A stretch of 64,000 bases of DNA from Alistipes putredinis DSM 17216 (lineage in GTDB: Bacteria; Bacteroidota; Bacteroidia; Bacteroidales; Rikenellaceae), in NCBI RefSeq assembly GCF_000154465.1, contig NZ_DS499580.1:415643-479642 (forward strand), read 5' to 3'. The translations under genes were made by a program, and so were the position numbers. This document shows positions 1-9,268 of the stretch, in pieces. Position 1 is the stretch's first letter, and each line of letters begins with the position of its first letter. The notes below the pieces were generated by a model. That model was not told the DNA's origin. It did not search any database and worked only from the letters and a program-made list of their open reading frames with translations.

Positions 1-2
1 GC

Positions 3-1553
3 TTTCCCGACCCCGATTTCGGCCGGATTCGGCCCGTGGCGATGCGCCTCGAGTTGAAGGAGGGAATCAACGGTTCGCTGCTGATCGACGACGCTTACAA
101 TTCGGACATCAACTCCCTCTCCATTGCGCTCGACTACCTGCATAATATGGCCGCCGGCCGTCCCATGACACTTATTCTTTCGGATATCGAGCAGAGCGGC
201 GTCGAGGACGGAGTGCTTTACGGCGAAGTGGCCCGTCTGGTGGCCGCCGCCGGAGTGAGCCGTCTGATCGGCGTGGGAGACCGTATTCGAAATGCCGGGG
301 CGAATTTCGCCTGCGACAGCGCCTTTTACCGCACGACCGACGAGCTGCTGCGCAACCTGCGCCGCGACGATGTGGCCGGGCGCGTGGTGCTCATCAAGGG
401 CAGCCGTGACAGCCACTTCGAGCGGGTGAGTCATGCGCTCGAACGCAAGAGCCATACGACGGTATTGGAGGTCGATCTCGATGCCATGATCCACAACCTG
501 AATTATTTCCGTGCGCGGCTCCGTCCCGGGGTGCGGCTCGTGGCGATGGTCAAGGCGGCCAGCTACGGCGCCGGGGATTTCGAGGTGGCCCAGATGCTCC
601 AGCATCAGGGGGTCAATTACCTGGCCGTAGCTTTCGCCGACGAAGGGGTGCTGCTCCGCGAGCGGGGAATTAGAATGCCGATCGTCGTTCTGAATGCCGA
701 CGAGGGCAGTTTCGATCTGATGGTCGCTCACCGGCTGGAGCCCGAAATATACAATTTCCGTTCGCTGGCGTTTTTTTCGAAAGCCGTCGAACGGGTCGGA
801 GAGGAGAGTTACCCGATCCATATCAAGCTCGATACGGGCATGCACCGGTTGGGTTTTATGGAAGGGGAGTTGGATATGCTGACCGAAACGCTGGGCGAAA
901 CTCCGTCGGTGAAGGTCGCTACGATCTTTTCGCACCTGAACTGTTCCGATATGCCCCAGGAGGATCGTTATACGCGGGAGCAGATCGCCCGTTTCGACCG
1001 TATGAGCGGCCGTCTGGCTGCGGCGCTTCCCTATCCGGTGCTTCGCCATACGGCCAATTCGGCGGCGATCGAGCGTTTCCCCGAGGCGCAGTTCGACATG
1101 TGCCGTCTGGGGTTGGGACTTTACGGTTTCGGCTTCGAGCATAACGACGAGCTGAAACCCGTTTCGACGCTCAAAAGCCGTATCGTGCAGCTCAAGCACC
1201 TGTCGGCGGGCGAAGCCGTCGGTTACGGCCGGGCGGGGAAGCTGACGCGTGACAGCGTGACGGCCACCGTGCCGATGGGGTATGCCGACGGACTGGACCG
1301 TCATCTGGGGTGCGGCCGGTGGTCGATGCTGGTCGCGGGGCGGCCCGCGCCGATCGTGGGCCGCGTCTGCATGGACAGTTGTATGATCGACGTGACCGAC
1401 ATTCCCGGCGTGGAGGAGGGGGACGAGGTGGTGATCTTCTCCGCGGTGCCGGGCAATACGCCCGAAGATATGGCCCGCGTACTCGATACGATCCCTTACG
1501 AGGTGATGACCTCCGTGTCGGGCCGTGTGAAACGGATTTACAGCAAAGAGTAA
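3..1553 (+). CDS. murF-alr: Bifunctional MurF-alanine racemase, 5' end outside window
   Basis: The reading frame is open from base 3, so the start lies upstream of the window. The first ~140 codons match the C-terminal domain of MurF (UDP-MurNAc-tripeptide:D-Ala-D-Ala ligase), with the DDAYNS motif. The rest is a complete PLP-dependent alanine racemase. The PLP lysine lies in VAMVKAASYG (codon at 552), a substrate-binding H in the HTANSAA region, and the catalytic Tyr in MGYADG. Fusion of the D-Ala-D-Ala-adding ligase with the enzyme that makes D-Ala is typical of Bacteroidetes and couples two cytoplasmic steps of peptidoglycan precursor synthesis. Identity is firm; only the N-terminal part of MurF is missing from view. 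Confidence 0.95.
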   Translation, partial: FPDPDFGRIRPVAMRLELKEGINGSLLIDDAYNSDINSLSIALDYLHNMAAGRPMTLILSDIEQSGVEDGVLYGEVARLVAAAGVSRLIGVGDRIRNAGANFACDSAFYRTTDELLRNLRRDDVAGRVVLIKGSRDSHFERVSHALERKSHTTVLEVDLDAMIHNLNYFRARLRPGVRLVAMVKAASYGAGDFEVAQMLQHQGVNYLAVAFADEGVLLRERGIRMPIVVLNADEGSFDLMVAHRLEPEIYNFRSLAFFSKAVERVGEESYPIHIKLDTGMHRLGFMEGELDMLTETLGETPSVKVATIFSHLNCSDMPQEDRYTREQIARFDRMSGRLAAALPYPVLRHTANSAAIERFPEAQFDMCRLGLGLYGFGFEHNDELKPVSTLKSRIVQLKHLSAGEAVGYGRAGKLTRDSVTATVPMGYADGLDRHLGCGRWSMLVAGRPAPIVGRVCMDSCMIDVTDIPGVEEGDEVVIFSAVPGNTPEDMARVLDTIPYEVMTSVSGRVKRIYSKE

Positions 1554-1626
1554 AAAAGAGAATCCCGACGGAGCCGGATGCCGGGGCGGTGGCAGAGGCG
1601 GGGTTTTCGATAAATGGAATGAAGAT

Positions 1627-2361
1627 ATGTCGCAGGAACGAAAACCGGGACAGCCGGGTACGCTTTACCTGATTCCGTGTCCGATCGCCGAGGATACGCC
1701 CGTGTGGGACGTGCTGCCGGCGGCGAACCGGGCCGTGATCGACTCGCTGGATTATTTCATCGTGGAGAATGTCCGCTCGGCGCGGCGTTTTCTGTCGAAG
1801 GCGGGCTTCGGCCGTCCGATCGACAGCCTGGAGTTCCGGGAGCTGAACGAGCATACGACCGATGCCCGGGCTGTGGACGAGATGGTGCGTCCGATTCTTG
1901 CGGGGCGTTCTGCCGGAGTGATCTCCGAGGCGGGTGTGCCGGGAGTGGCCGATCCCGGGGCCCTGGCGGTGGCCCGGTGTCACCGGCTCGGAATCCGCGT
2001 GGTGCCTTTGATCGGTCCTTCGTCGATCATCCTGGCAGTGATGGCGTCGGGGTTGAACGGACAGTCGTTCGCCTTCAACGGCTATCTGCCGGTCAAACCG
2101 CCCGAACGGGCCCGGGCGATCCGGACGCTGGAACGGCGTGCGACCGGCGAGAGGCAGTCGCAGGTTTTTATCGAGGCTCCTTACCGGAATGCGAAGCTGC
2201 TCGGGCAGTTGCTCGAGGTATGCGCCCCCGATACGCGGCTTACGCTGGCCGTCGATATTACCTCGCCGCAGGAGTATATCCGCACGCTGACGGTTCGTGA
2301 GTGGCGCTCGGCCCTGCTGCCGGAAATGGATAAACGGCCTGCAATTTTCATTTTGGGCTGA
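1627..2361 (+). CDS. RsmI-like SAM-dependent methyltransferase
   Basis: A 244-residue protein of the tetrapyrrole-methylase fold. N-terminal LYLIPCPIAED, then VISEAGVPGVADPG and PLIGPSSI are the landmarks of the RsmI family, which 2'-O-methylates 16S rRNA at C1402. Bacteroidetes often carry a shorter RsmI-like paralogue without the usual C-terminal extension, and this protein has that length. The rRNA target is therefore inferred from family and not certain. It sits 73 bases after murF-alr on the same strand; no promoter is obvious between them. Confidence 0.85.
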   Translation: MSQERKPGQPGTLYLIPCPIAEDTPVWDVLPAANRAVIDSLDYFIVENVRSARRFLSKAGFGRPIDSLEFRELNEHTTDARAVDEMVRPILAGRSAGVISEAGVPGVADPGALAVARCHRLGIRVVPLIGPSSIILAVMASGLNGQSFAFNGYLPVKPPERARAIRTLERRATGERQSQVFIEAPYRNAKLLGQLLEVCAPDTRLTLAVDITSPQEYIRTLTVREWRSALLPEMDKRPAIFILG

Positions 2362-2426
2362 TGCTTCTGCCGGTTGGTATATATTTTGGACAATAGAGGA
2401 GTGGAAAATCAAATAATACATCAGAT

Positions 2427-3047
2427 ATGGACAAGGAAAAGGTTTATAATGAAGCGGTTGGCGGCGACGAAGGCTTCGCGGCGGGCGATGGGTATCCCTC
2501 CTGCGACGGGGAGCCGTGTGCCAATGTGACAGATGAAAGCTCTGCCGATGCTGACACAATGGCAGGGGATAGGAATACACCGAAAGCGGCTTCGGAGGAG
2601 TTGCCTTCGCGCGACTGGGAGGCGGAGATTGCGGAGTGGCAGGACAAGTACCTGCGTTTGCAGGCCGAGTTCGACAATTTCCGCAAGCGCACGCTGCGGG
2701 AGAAGATGGAGCTGGTGCAGAGCGGAAGCGCCGAGTGCGTGAAGAATTTTCTGCCTCTGATGGACGATTTGCAGCGGGCGCTGGAAGCGATCGAGAAGAG
2801 CAATGACCTGGAGGCGCTTCGTGAGGGTGTGAAATTGATCGCACAGAAGTTCAGGGAAACGCTCAAGAAACAGAATGTGAAGGAGATCGAGGCGCTCGGA
2901 CTGGAGTTGGATACCGATCACCACGAGGCGGTTGCCCGTTTCGATGCCGGGAAGGAGAAGAAGGGCAAGATCGTCGATGTGGTACAGCCCGGTTACAAGA
3001 TGGGCGACAAGGTGTTGCGTTTTGCGAAAGTGGTCGTCGGAGAGTAA
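2427..3047 (+). CDS. grpE: GrpE nucleotide-exchange factor
   Basis: A 206-residue GrpE. An acidic, low-complexity N-terminus (~60 residues) precedes the long dimerisation helix (YLRLQAEFDNFRKR) and the C-terminal beta domain ending KVLRFAKVVV. GrpE releases ADP from DnaK. The next gene is dnaJ, 126 bases downstream, so this is the usual co-chaperone pair; dnaK is not in the window. The ATG at 2427 gives the family length. Confidence 0.96.
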   Translation: MDKEKVYNEAVGGDEGFAAGDGYPSCDGEPCANVTDESSADADTMAGDRNTPKAASEELPSRDWEAEIAEWQDKYLRLQAEFDNFRKRTLREKMELVQSGSAECVKNFLPLMDDLQRALEAIEKSNDLEALREGVKLIAQKFRETLKKQNVKEIEALGLELDTDHHEAVARFDAGKEKKGKIVDVVQPGYKMGDKVLRFAKVVVGE

Positions 3048-3173
3048 CGGGCGTTTTCGTTTAACGGGCGCGGAGTTGCTCCGTCGCGCACTATTGTGCC
3101 GAGCGTAGAGTGTGAAAATACGACTATTGAAAAAGAATATTGAGCCGGAATCGAAGTCCGGCATTCGAATACT

Positions 3174-4337
3174 ATGGCAGAAAAGAGAGATTACTACGAA
3201 GTGCTTGGCGTGGCGAAGAACGCCAACGCGGATGAGATAAAGAAAGCTTACCGAAAGGCGGCTATCAAGTATCACCCGGACAAGAATCCGGGGGATAAGG
3301 AGGCCGAGGAGAAGTTCAAGGAGGCGGCCGAGGCGTACGATGTGCTCTCCAATCCCGAAAAGCGAGCCAGATACGATCAGTTCGGCCATGCCGGAATGAG
3401 CGGTGCGGCCGGAGCCGGCGGCGGGTTCGGCGGATTCGGCGGCGGGTTCTCGATGGAGGACATCTTCTCGCAGTTCGGCGATATTTTCGGGGGTCATTTC
3501 AGCGGCGGAAGTTATCGGACCTCTTCGAGCGGCGGCCGTCGCGTAAGCCGTGGTACGGATATCCGTGTGCGGGTGAAGCTCTCCCTGGCGGAGATCGCTG
3601 CCGGAACGGTCAAGAAGCTCAAGATCAACAAGCAGATCGCCTGTCCTAAATGCGGAGGTACGGGAGCCAAGGACGCCAACTCCTATTCGACTTGTTCGAC
3701 CTGCAACGGAGCGGGGTATGTGAATCGTGTCGAAAATACCTTTTTCGGTCGGATGCAGACCCAGAGCGTGTGTCCCACGTGCGGCGGTACGGGCAAGGTG
3801 ATTACCAATCCCTGCGACGAGTGCAAGGGCGAAGGGACGATCAAAGGCTCCGAGGTGGTGGAGATTCGGATTCCGGCCGGTGTGGGCGATGGAATGGTAT
3901 TGACGGTGTCGGGCAAGGGAAATGCGGCTCGTCACGGCGGTGTGAACGGTGATTTGCAGGTGGTGATCGAGGAGGAGCGGAATCCGGAATTGCTGCGCGA
4001 CGGAAACGACCTGATCCATAATCTGAATATTACGGTTCCGACGGCTTTGCTCGGCGGTTCGGTCGAGGTTCCGACGGTCGATGGCCGGGCGCGGATCAAG
4101 ATCGCACCGGGTACGCCTGCGGGCAAGGTGCTGCGGCTGGCCGGCAAGGGCTTGCCCGACGTGAACGGTTACGGACGCGGCGATATACTGGTCGTGGTGG
4201 ATGTTACGGTCCCCGCCAAGCTCAATGCCGAGGAGAAGCGGTTGGTGGAGCAACTGGCCGCACAGCCTTCCTTCCAGCGGGCCGAGGCGTCCAAAGGACA
4301 CAACATTTTCGACAGGATGAAGAGTTTCTTCCGGTAA
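3174..4337 (+). CDS. dnaJ: Chaperone protein DnaJ
   Basis: 387 residues with full class I architecture: J domain with HPD in KYHPDKNPGD (residues 1-70), a Gly/Phe-rich linker (~75-110), four CxxCxGxG zinc repeats (~155-225), and the C-terminal client-binding domain. It stimulates DnaK ATPase and delivers unfolded clients. The start ATG at 3174 is the only sensible one. It follows grpE and is closed by a terminator hairpin at 4359-4396. Confidence 0.97.
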   Translation: MAEKRDYYEVLGVAKNANADEIKKAYRKAAIKYHPDKNPGDKEAEEKFKEAAEAYDVLSNPEKRARYDQFGHAGMSGAAGAGGGFGGFGGGFSMEDIFSQFGDIFGGHFSGGSYRTSSSGGRRVSRGTDIRVRVKLSLAEIAAGTVKKLKINKQIACPKCGGTGAKDANSYSTCSTCNGAGYVNRVENTFFGRMQTQSVCPTCGGTGKVITNPCDECKGEGTIKGSEVVEIRIPAGVGDGMVLTVSGKGNAARHGGVNGDLQVVIEEERNPELLRDGNDLIHNLNITVPTALLGGSVEVPTVDGRARIKIAPGTPAGKVLRLAGKGLPDVNGYGRGDILVVVDVTVPAKLNAEEKRLVEQLAAQPSFQRAEASKGHNIFDRMKSFFR

Positions 4338-4358
4338 TTTCCGGTCGAAAAGTGAGAG

Positions 4359-4396
4359 CTCCCGGAGTGACATGGCTGGTTATTCCGGGAGTTTTT
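4359..4396 (+). terminator. Rho-independent terminator after dnaJ
   Basis: An 8-bp perfect stem, CTCCCGGA at 4359-4366 with TCCGGGAG at 4384-4391, a 17-nt loop, and a run of five T (4392-4396). It lies 22 bases past the dnaJ stop codon. Confidence 0.8.
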
Positions 4397-4570
4397 CGTA
4401 TCTTTACCGAAGAAATAACCGGTTTGGACGGCTGCATTCCGATCGGGCGTAACACGACGTGTTGCGGGCCCCGTATTTTTTGCGGATGACGATGAAGCGG
4501 GCCGATGCAATTCGTCTGTTCGGAGCCTCGCCCGGGCCGCTGCTGTCTTCACCTTAAAAAACAGAATTTT

Positions 4571-4960
4571 ATGTCCGGTTTTACGCCGTTTAAGAAACAC
4601 GCCAATAAATTCAACTACCTGCCGCGCTACTACGATCCCGAGAAAGAGGAGCGCGACCGGCGTCGTGCCGAGCTGCGCGGCGAACGGGCCGAGGATGCGG
4701 GCAAAGAGTATAAGCCGGGACAGTATATCCGTACGCAAAGCCAGGCCCGGGCAGCCCGCCGCCGCGAAGAGATGTCGCGAGGCTCCGGCCGTATGTGGAT
4801 GATGGTCGTACTGGTCGTGCTGGTGCTTTTGTTCTTGGTGTTCGGCTATCCGCGTGTGGTCGCGTTCATTTCCGACATGCAGAAACCCAAAACCCCGCAG
4901 ACCGAGGAGTTCAATCCCTACACTCCGATTACGGTCGTCCCTAACGATTATGAGGAGTAA
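4571..4960 (+). CDS. Small single-pass membrane protein, function unknown
   Basis: 129 residues. A charged cytoplasmic N-terminus (~70 residues, rich in Arg/Glu, starting MSGFTPFKKHANKFNYLPRY) precedes one strongly hydrophobic helix (MMVVLVVLVLLFLVFGY) and a short acidic tail. An in-frame GTG/TTG-type extension to 4505 is possible, but the ATG at 4571 fits the conserved-looking MSGFTPFKKH start. Its TAA overlaps the mutL ATG (TAATG), so the two are translationally coupled. I recognise it only as a conserved Bacteroidales hypothetical protein. Confidence 0.75.
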   Translation: MSGFTPFKKHANKFNYLPRYYDPEKEERDRRRAELRGERAEDAGKEYKPGQYIRTQSQARAARRREEMSRGSGRMWMMVVLVVLVLLFLVFGYPRVVAFISDMQKPKTPQTEEFNPYTPITVVPNDYEE

Positions 4961-6849
4961 TGGCTGATCGTATCAAATTACTGCCCGAGGTCGTTGCGAA
5001 CCAGATTGCCGCCGGTGAGGTGGTGAACCGTCCGTCGTCGGTGGTGAAGGAGATGATGGAGAACGCGATCGATGCCGGAGCCCGCAGCGTGAAGGTCAAT
5101 TTCCGAGACGGCGGCAAGGAGCTGATTCAGATCGTGGACGACGGTTGCGGCATGTCGCCCATCGACGCCCGCATGGCTTTCGACCGGCATGCTACCAGCA
5201 AGATCTCTTCGCTGGACGATATTTATGCGCTCAAGACGTTCGGCTTCCGGGGCGAGGCGCTCGCGTCGATCGCCGCCGTGTCGCAGGTGGAGCTGCGTAC
5301 GCGCCAGGCGGAGGATGAAGTGGGTACGCTCACGACGGTCAATGGCGGTGAGTTCGTTTCGCAGACCCTCGCGGCTTGTCCTGTGGGGTCGCAGTTTTAT
5401 GTGCGCAATCTGTTCTACAACGTGCCTGCCCGCCGTAAGTTCCTCGAAAAGAGTACGACTTCCACGGGGCAGATCAAGTCCGAGTTTCAGCGGGTCGCGC
5501 TCTGCAATCCGCAGGTGGGGTTCGAATTGCTGATGAACGATCAGCCGCTCTATCGGTTGCCCGCTGCTTCGCTGGCTTCGCGGATCGTCGATGTGGTGGG
5601 GCGTCATATCAAACAGAACCTGCTGGAAGTCGATGCCGACACGTCGATCGTGCGGGTGACGGGCTTCGTGGGCCGTCCCGCTGCCGCCAAGAAGAGCAAT
5701 AGTTCGGAACAGTATCTTTTCGTGAACGGGCGTTATTTCCGCTCCCCCTATTTTTTCAAGGCGATCCTGAAGGCTTACGAGAAGCTGATTCCCGATGCCT
5801 GTTCGCCCTCCTATTTTCTCTACCTGACGATCGACCCTTCGCGGATCGACGTCAATGTCCATCCCCAGAAGACCGAAGTCAAGTTCGCTGACGAAGAGGC
5901 CGTGTGGCAGATCATCAACGCTGCCGTGCGGGAAACTCTCGCCAAGACGGGAGCGGTGCCGCTCATGGATTTCGATCAGACGGACAGCGTCGAGATTCCG
6001 GTGCTGACCAAAGGGGCCGTTTACCGTGAACCCAAGGCGATGTCGAACGAGAGTTACAACCCTTTTCGTGCGGATTACGCTTCCGATGTGTCGGAACGGA
6101 TGCCCGACGTGGATTTTTCGGGCTTCGACGCTCCTTACGACGGGGAGATGCCTGCCGGAAAGGGTGTGGGGGCGGAGGATCGATACGACGAGATGATCCC
6201 TTCTGCCGGGTTCGCTCCGACCGAAATGGAGTTCATTCCTTCTGCCGGGGAACCGGTGCAACAACGGCTGATGGACGATCCTGCGGCTTGTTTCAGCGGT
6301 GTGACGGTGCTCGGCAACGGGTATGCCTCGGCGCTGTACGGCGGCAAGTGGGTGGTCGTGGACCTGCGCCGGGCGCGGGAACGGGTGTTGTACGACAATT
6401 ACCTGCTGCTCCTGACCAACGGATCGTCGGTCAGCCAGCAGCTCCTTTTCCCGGAGCGTCTCGCGTTTTCGGAAAACGAATATGCGTTGCTCGAGGAGAA
6501 TGCGGTCGATTTCGCGGCGTTGGGTTTCGACCTGGAGTTTTGCGGCGGCGGAGCCGTCGAGGTAAAGGGCGTTCCGGCCGACATTCCGCACGATACGATC
6601 GACCGGTTGATTTACGAATTGCTGCAGGAGTTCGCCGTGCCTGTGGACGTTCAGGCATTGCGGCGCGAGAAGATCGCCGCTGTCATGGCTTGCAGCGGAG
6701 CCCGCAGCATGTCCCGTACGATTTCGACGGAGGAGGCCGAATCTCTGCTGGGGCAGCTCTGCGAAGGCGGGAATGTCAGCTTCACGCCTTCGGGCAAGGC
6801 GGTCATGGCCAAAATCACACTGGAAGAAATCCGCAATAAACTTGGTTGA
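4960..6849 (+). CDS. mutL: DNA mismatch repair protein MutL
   Basis: 629 residues. The N-terminal GHKL ATPase has all its motifs: NAIDAGA, DDGCGM, and FGFRGEALASI followed by the S5-like transducer (SRIDVNVHPQKTEVKF). A variable linker (~340-430) leads to the C-terminal dimerisation domain. MutL couples MutS mismatch recognition to strand removal. The endonuclease motif DQHAxxER found in most MutS/MutL-only bacteria is degenerate here: the aligned segment reads DLRRARER, so the metal-binding His is gone. Start overlaps the previous stop by one base. Confidence 0.95.
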   Translation: MADRIKLLPEVVANQIAAGEVVNRPSSVVKEMMENAIDAGARSVKVNFRDGGKELIQIVDDGCGMSPIDARMAFDRHATSKISSLDDIYALKTFGFRGEALASIAAVSQVELRTRQAEDEVGTLTTVNGGEFVSQTLAACPVGSQFYVRNLFYNVPARRKFLEKSTTSTGQIKSEFQRVALCNPQVGFELLMNDQPLYRLPAASLASRIVDVVGRHIKQNLLEVDADTSIVRVTGFVGRPAAAKKSNSSEQYLFVNGRYFRSPYFFKAILKAYEKLIPDACSPSYFLYLTIDPSRIDVNVHPQKTEVKFADEEAVWQIINAAVRETLAKTGAVPLMDFDQTDSVEIPVLTKGAVYREPKAMSNESYNPFRADYASDVSERMPDVDFSGFDAPYDGEMPAGKGVGAEDRYDEMIPSAGFAPTEMEFIPSAGEPVQQRLMDDPAACFSGVTVLGNGYASALYGGKWVVVDLRRARERVLYDNYLLLLTNGSSVSQQLLFPERLAFSENEYALLEENAVDFAALGFDLEFCGGGAVEVKGVPADIPHDTIDRLIYELLQEFAVPVDVQALRREKIAAVMACSGARSMSRTISTEEAESLLGQLCEGGNVSFTPSGKAVMAKITLEEIRNKLG

Positions 6850-6852
6850 GAG

Positions 6853-6883
6853 GTTGCCGGAAGGGATATAATCGTTACATTTG
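6853..6883 (+). promoter_or_regulatory. Bacteroidetes-type promoter for the rhomboid gene
   Basis: A -33-like GTTG at 6853 and a perfect -7 box TACATTTG at 6876-6883 with a 19-nt spacer. The predicted transcript start is about 6890, which rules out the upstream ATG at 6881 and supports translation from 6905. Confidence 0.6.
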
Positions 6884-6904
6884 CATCTAAATCTTACTTT
6901 GTCT

Positions 6905-7546
6905 ATGAATAATAGCCGCTATTTTTCTTCGACGCCTCCCGTAGTGCTGAACCTGATTATCATCAATGCGTTGATGCTTCTTGCGACCGAGCTGCTGCCT
7001 GTCGGGAACAGAATCGTCGGGGCGCTGGCGCTTTTCAACGTCGAGAGTCCGTTGTTCCATTCCTACCAGTTGGTGACTTATATGTTTCTGCACGGTGGAT
7101 TTTCCCACTTGTTTTTCAATATGTTCGCCTTGTGGATGTTCGGTCGTACGCTCGAATACGAGTTGGGGTCGAAGCGCTTTCTGACCTACTACATGGTGTG
7201 CGGCGTCGGTGCCGGGGTGTTGCAACTGTTGGTCGGCTGGCTGGAATACCGCTATGGCAATGTCGGTATGATGGCCCTGATGGTGCCGACGGTCGGAGCT
7301 TCGGGTGCCGTGTTCGGTCTGCTGCTTGCTTTCGGCGTAATGCACCCCAATGCGGTCATCATGCTGCTCATTCCGCCGATTCCGATGAAAGCCAAGTGGT
7401 TCGTGGTCGTGTATGGCGTGATCGAACTTTTCTTCGGCATTTCGGGCCGGATGGACGGTGTCGCCCACTTCGCCCATGTCGGCGGTATGTTGTGGGGATT
7501 CCTGCTGCTCTATTATTGGAAACACAAAGGGGTGATCCGCTATTGA
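6905..7546 (+). CDS. Rhomboid family intramembrane serine protease
   Basis: 213 residues, six predicted membrane helices. The nucleophile Ser is in GASGAVFG and the catalytic His in HFAHVGGMLWG; HGGFSHLFFNMFALW is the conserved loop/helix-2 motif. It would cleave transmembrane substrates in the inner membrane. The ATG at 6905 is preferred over 6881 because the -7 promoter box lies at 6876-6883. The next gene starts three bases after its stop, suggesting one operon. Confidence 0.9.
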   Translation: MNNSRYFSSTPPVVLNLIIINALMLLATELLPVGNRIVGALALFNVESPLFHSYQLVTYMFLHGGFSHLFFNMFALWMFGRTLEYELGSKRFLTYYMVCGVGAGVLQLLVGWLEYRYGNVGMMALMVPTVGASGAVFGLLLAFGVMHPNAVIMLLIPPIPMKAKWFVVVYGVIELFFGISGRMDGVAHFAHVGGMLWGFLLLYYWKHKGVIRY

Positions 7547-7549
7547 TCG

Positions 7550-8707
7550 ATGAGCAGGGAGTATTACGACGATTACAGACACGGTGCTTCCCGGAAACGT
7601 CGGAAAAGTTTGCCGGGCAGCGTGTTCAACGGGGTGATGCTGATCCTTTCGGTCGCGACGGGTGCGGCCATGATCGTAACGCTGCTGGCACCGTTCGTGC
7701 ACCCGGGGCGAACCTGGATTTTTCCGGTGCTGGGGTTGGTCGCTCCGGCGGTTTATGTAATCACCCTGCTGGTGACGTTGTACTGGATCATTCGGTGGCG
7801 GTGGCGCATTGCCCTTCCGCTTGTCGTACTGTTGCTGGCGGGCCTTTTCAAGGTGCCGCTCTTCCTGAAGCCGGAGTTGCGCCGTCATTACGGTGAAGAG
7901 ACGAGCTTCGGCCGGGGGGCGATCACCCTGCTGACTTTCAATGTTCGCAGTTTTTATAACGACCGGGGACAGTGGAGTTTCGACGGGGTGACGGAGGTGA
8001 TCCGCCGTGTGAATCCCGATATTGTCTGCTTACAGGAGTTCAACCGTACCTCGAGCAAGGCCGAAGAGTTGGATTCGCTGTTATCCGATTACGATCGTAC
8101 GGTGGTTATGGAGGGGAACAGACGGGATCCTGTATTTCCGCTGGCGCTTTATACCAAATACCGGATCCTCGGAAAATCTCATTCGATATTGGGTCCTATG
8201 AAGCAGGACGGGCAGTCGGTATGGGTGGATCTGCTGGTGGGGGACGATACGATTCGGATCTTTAACAACCACTTGCATTCGACCGCAATTACCGTGCATG
8301 ACGATAAGTATCTTTCGGAGCATCAGTTTCTTACGGATACCGCTGGCGGAGCGAAAATCAAGAATATCTTCCGCAGGTTCCGCGACAACAGCATGTTGCG
8401 GGCGGCACAGGCGGACACGATCGCTCGGGCGATCGCTGCGACTCCGGGCTGTAAGATCGTTTGCGGTGACTTTAACGATACGCCTATGTCCTATACCTAT
8501 CGGGTGATGGCACAAGACCTCGACGATGCTTTCCGGGCGAGCGGTAAGGGGTATTCCTATACCTTTCGCGGATTCATGGATGTTTTGCGGATCGATTACG
8601 TCCTCTATTCCGAAGATTTGGAGTGTCTCGATTACCAGGTTTTGTACGATGTGGATTTGTCGGATCACTATCCGGTCGTGGTCCGGTTGAGGCCGGTCAA
8701 AAGATAG
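7550..8707 (+). CDS. Membrane-anchored endonuclease/exonuclease/phosphatase family protein
   Basis: 385 residues. Three hydrophobic segments in the first ~110 residues are followed by an EEP (DNase I-like) domain. Its motifs appear in order: LTFNVRS, CLQEF (metal Glu), NNHLHS (His), CGDFNDTP (Asp/Asn), RIDYVLYS and SDHYPVV (catalytic Asp-His). The substrate is unknown; members cleave phosphodiesters in nucleic acids or phospholipids. It is close-packed with the rhomboid gene upstream and the YhcH gene downstream, forming a small operon. Confidence 0.88.
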   Translation: MSREYYDDYRHGASRKRRKSLPGSVFNGVMLILSVATGAAMIVTLLAPFVHPGRTWIFPVLGLVAPAVYVITLLVTLYWIIRWRWRIALPLVVLLLAGLFKVPLFLKPELRRHYGEETSFGRGAITLLTFNVRSFYNDRGQWSFDGVTEVIRRVNPDIVCLQEFNRTSSKAEELDSLLSDYDRTVVMEGNRRDPVFPLALYTKYRILGKSHSILGPMKQDGQSVWVDLLVGDDTIRIFNNHLHSTAITVHDDKYLSEHQFLTDTAGGAKIKNIFRRFRDNSMLRAAQADTIARAIAATPGCKIVCGDFNDTPMSYTYRVMAQDLDDAFRASGKGYSYTFRGFMDVLRIDYVLYSEDLECLDYQVLYDVDLSDHYPVVVRLRPVKR

Positions 8708-8715
8708 TTGTTGTT

Positions 8716-9165
8716 ATGATTTTGGATTCATTGAGAAACTGGGCTTTTTATTGCGGGGCCGATTCCCGGTTGAAGCGGGCGTTGGAATACCTCGCTGCGG
8801 CCGATTTGAATACTCTTGAGCCGGGGCGGTACGAGATCGAAGGAGCTGAAATTTTTATGAAAGTGACAGAAGGGGAGCTCAAACGGGAAGAGGAGGCTTC
8901 GCTGGAGGTGCACGATAAATATATCGACGTACAGGTATTGATTGCCGGCGAAGTCGAAACGATGGGTTGGCGGGAGCGTCGGGAGTGCCGTGTCCCCCGG
9001 GGGCCTTTCGATGCGGAAGAAGACATTCGGTTTTTTGCAGACCGGCCGCAGCTTTTCGTCGGGATCAGGCCCGGACAGTTCGTCGTTTTCGGTCCCGAGG
9101 ACGCCCATGCTCCGATGATCGGTCGGGGACGGATCAAAAAGGCGGTCGTAAAGGTGATGAAATAG
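8716..9165 (+). CDS. YhcH/YjgK/YiaL family protein
   Basis: 149 residues of the DUF386 cupin-like family. Landmarks are EEASLEVHDKYIDVQ and the C-terminal GQFVVFGPEDAHAP, where His residues form the presumed metal site. Family members accompany sialic-acid or ketosugar catabolism, but no such genes are nearby, so the substrate is open. Start at the ATG 8716, eight bases after the preceding stop; a convergent-gene terminator follows. Confidence 0.88.
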   Translation: MILDSLRNWAFYCGADSRLKRALEYLAAADLNTLEPGRYEIEGAEIFMKVTEGELKREEEASLEVHDKYIDVQVLIAGEVETMGWRERRECRVPRGPFDAEEDIRFFADRPQLFVGIRPGQFVVFGPEDAHAPMIGRGRIKKAVVKVMK

Positions 9166-9208
9166 GGGCTTGTGCCGCGGTCGCAAGACTCAGAAAGAGA
9201 TAGAAACT

Positions 9209-9246
9209 AAACAGGGACGGTGCCAATGACGGCACCGTCCCTGTTT
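9209..9246. terminator. Bidirectional terminator hairpin between convergent genes
   Basis: A 16-bp perfect stem (9209-9224 with 9231-9246) and 6-nt loop, placed between the convergent ends of the YhcH and flavodiiron genes. Confidence 0.8.
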
Positions 9247-9268
9247 ATTGCGGACGAATCGGGATTTT

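Noticed and set aside
1192..2844. A 550-codon minus-strand frame over murF-alr, the methyltransferase and grpE
   Set aside because: Low-complexity Arg/Pro-rich antisense frame crossing three real genes.
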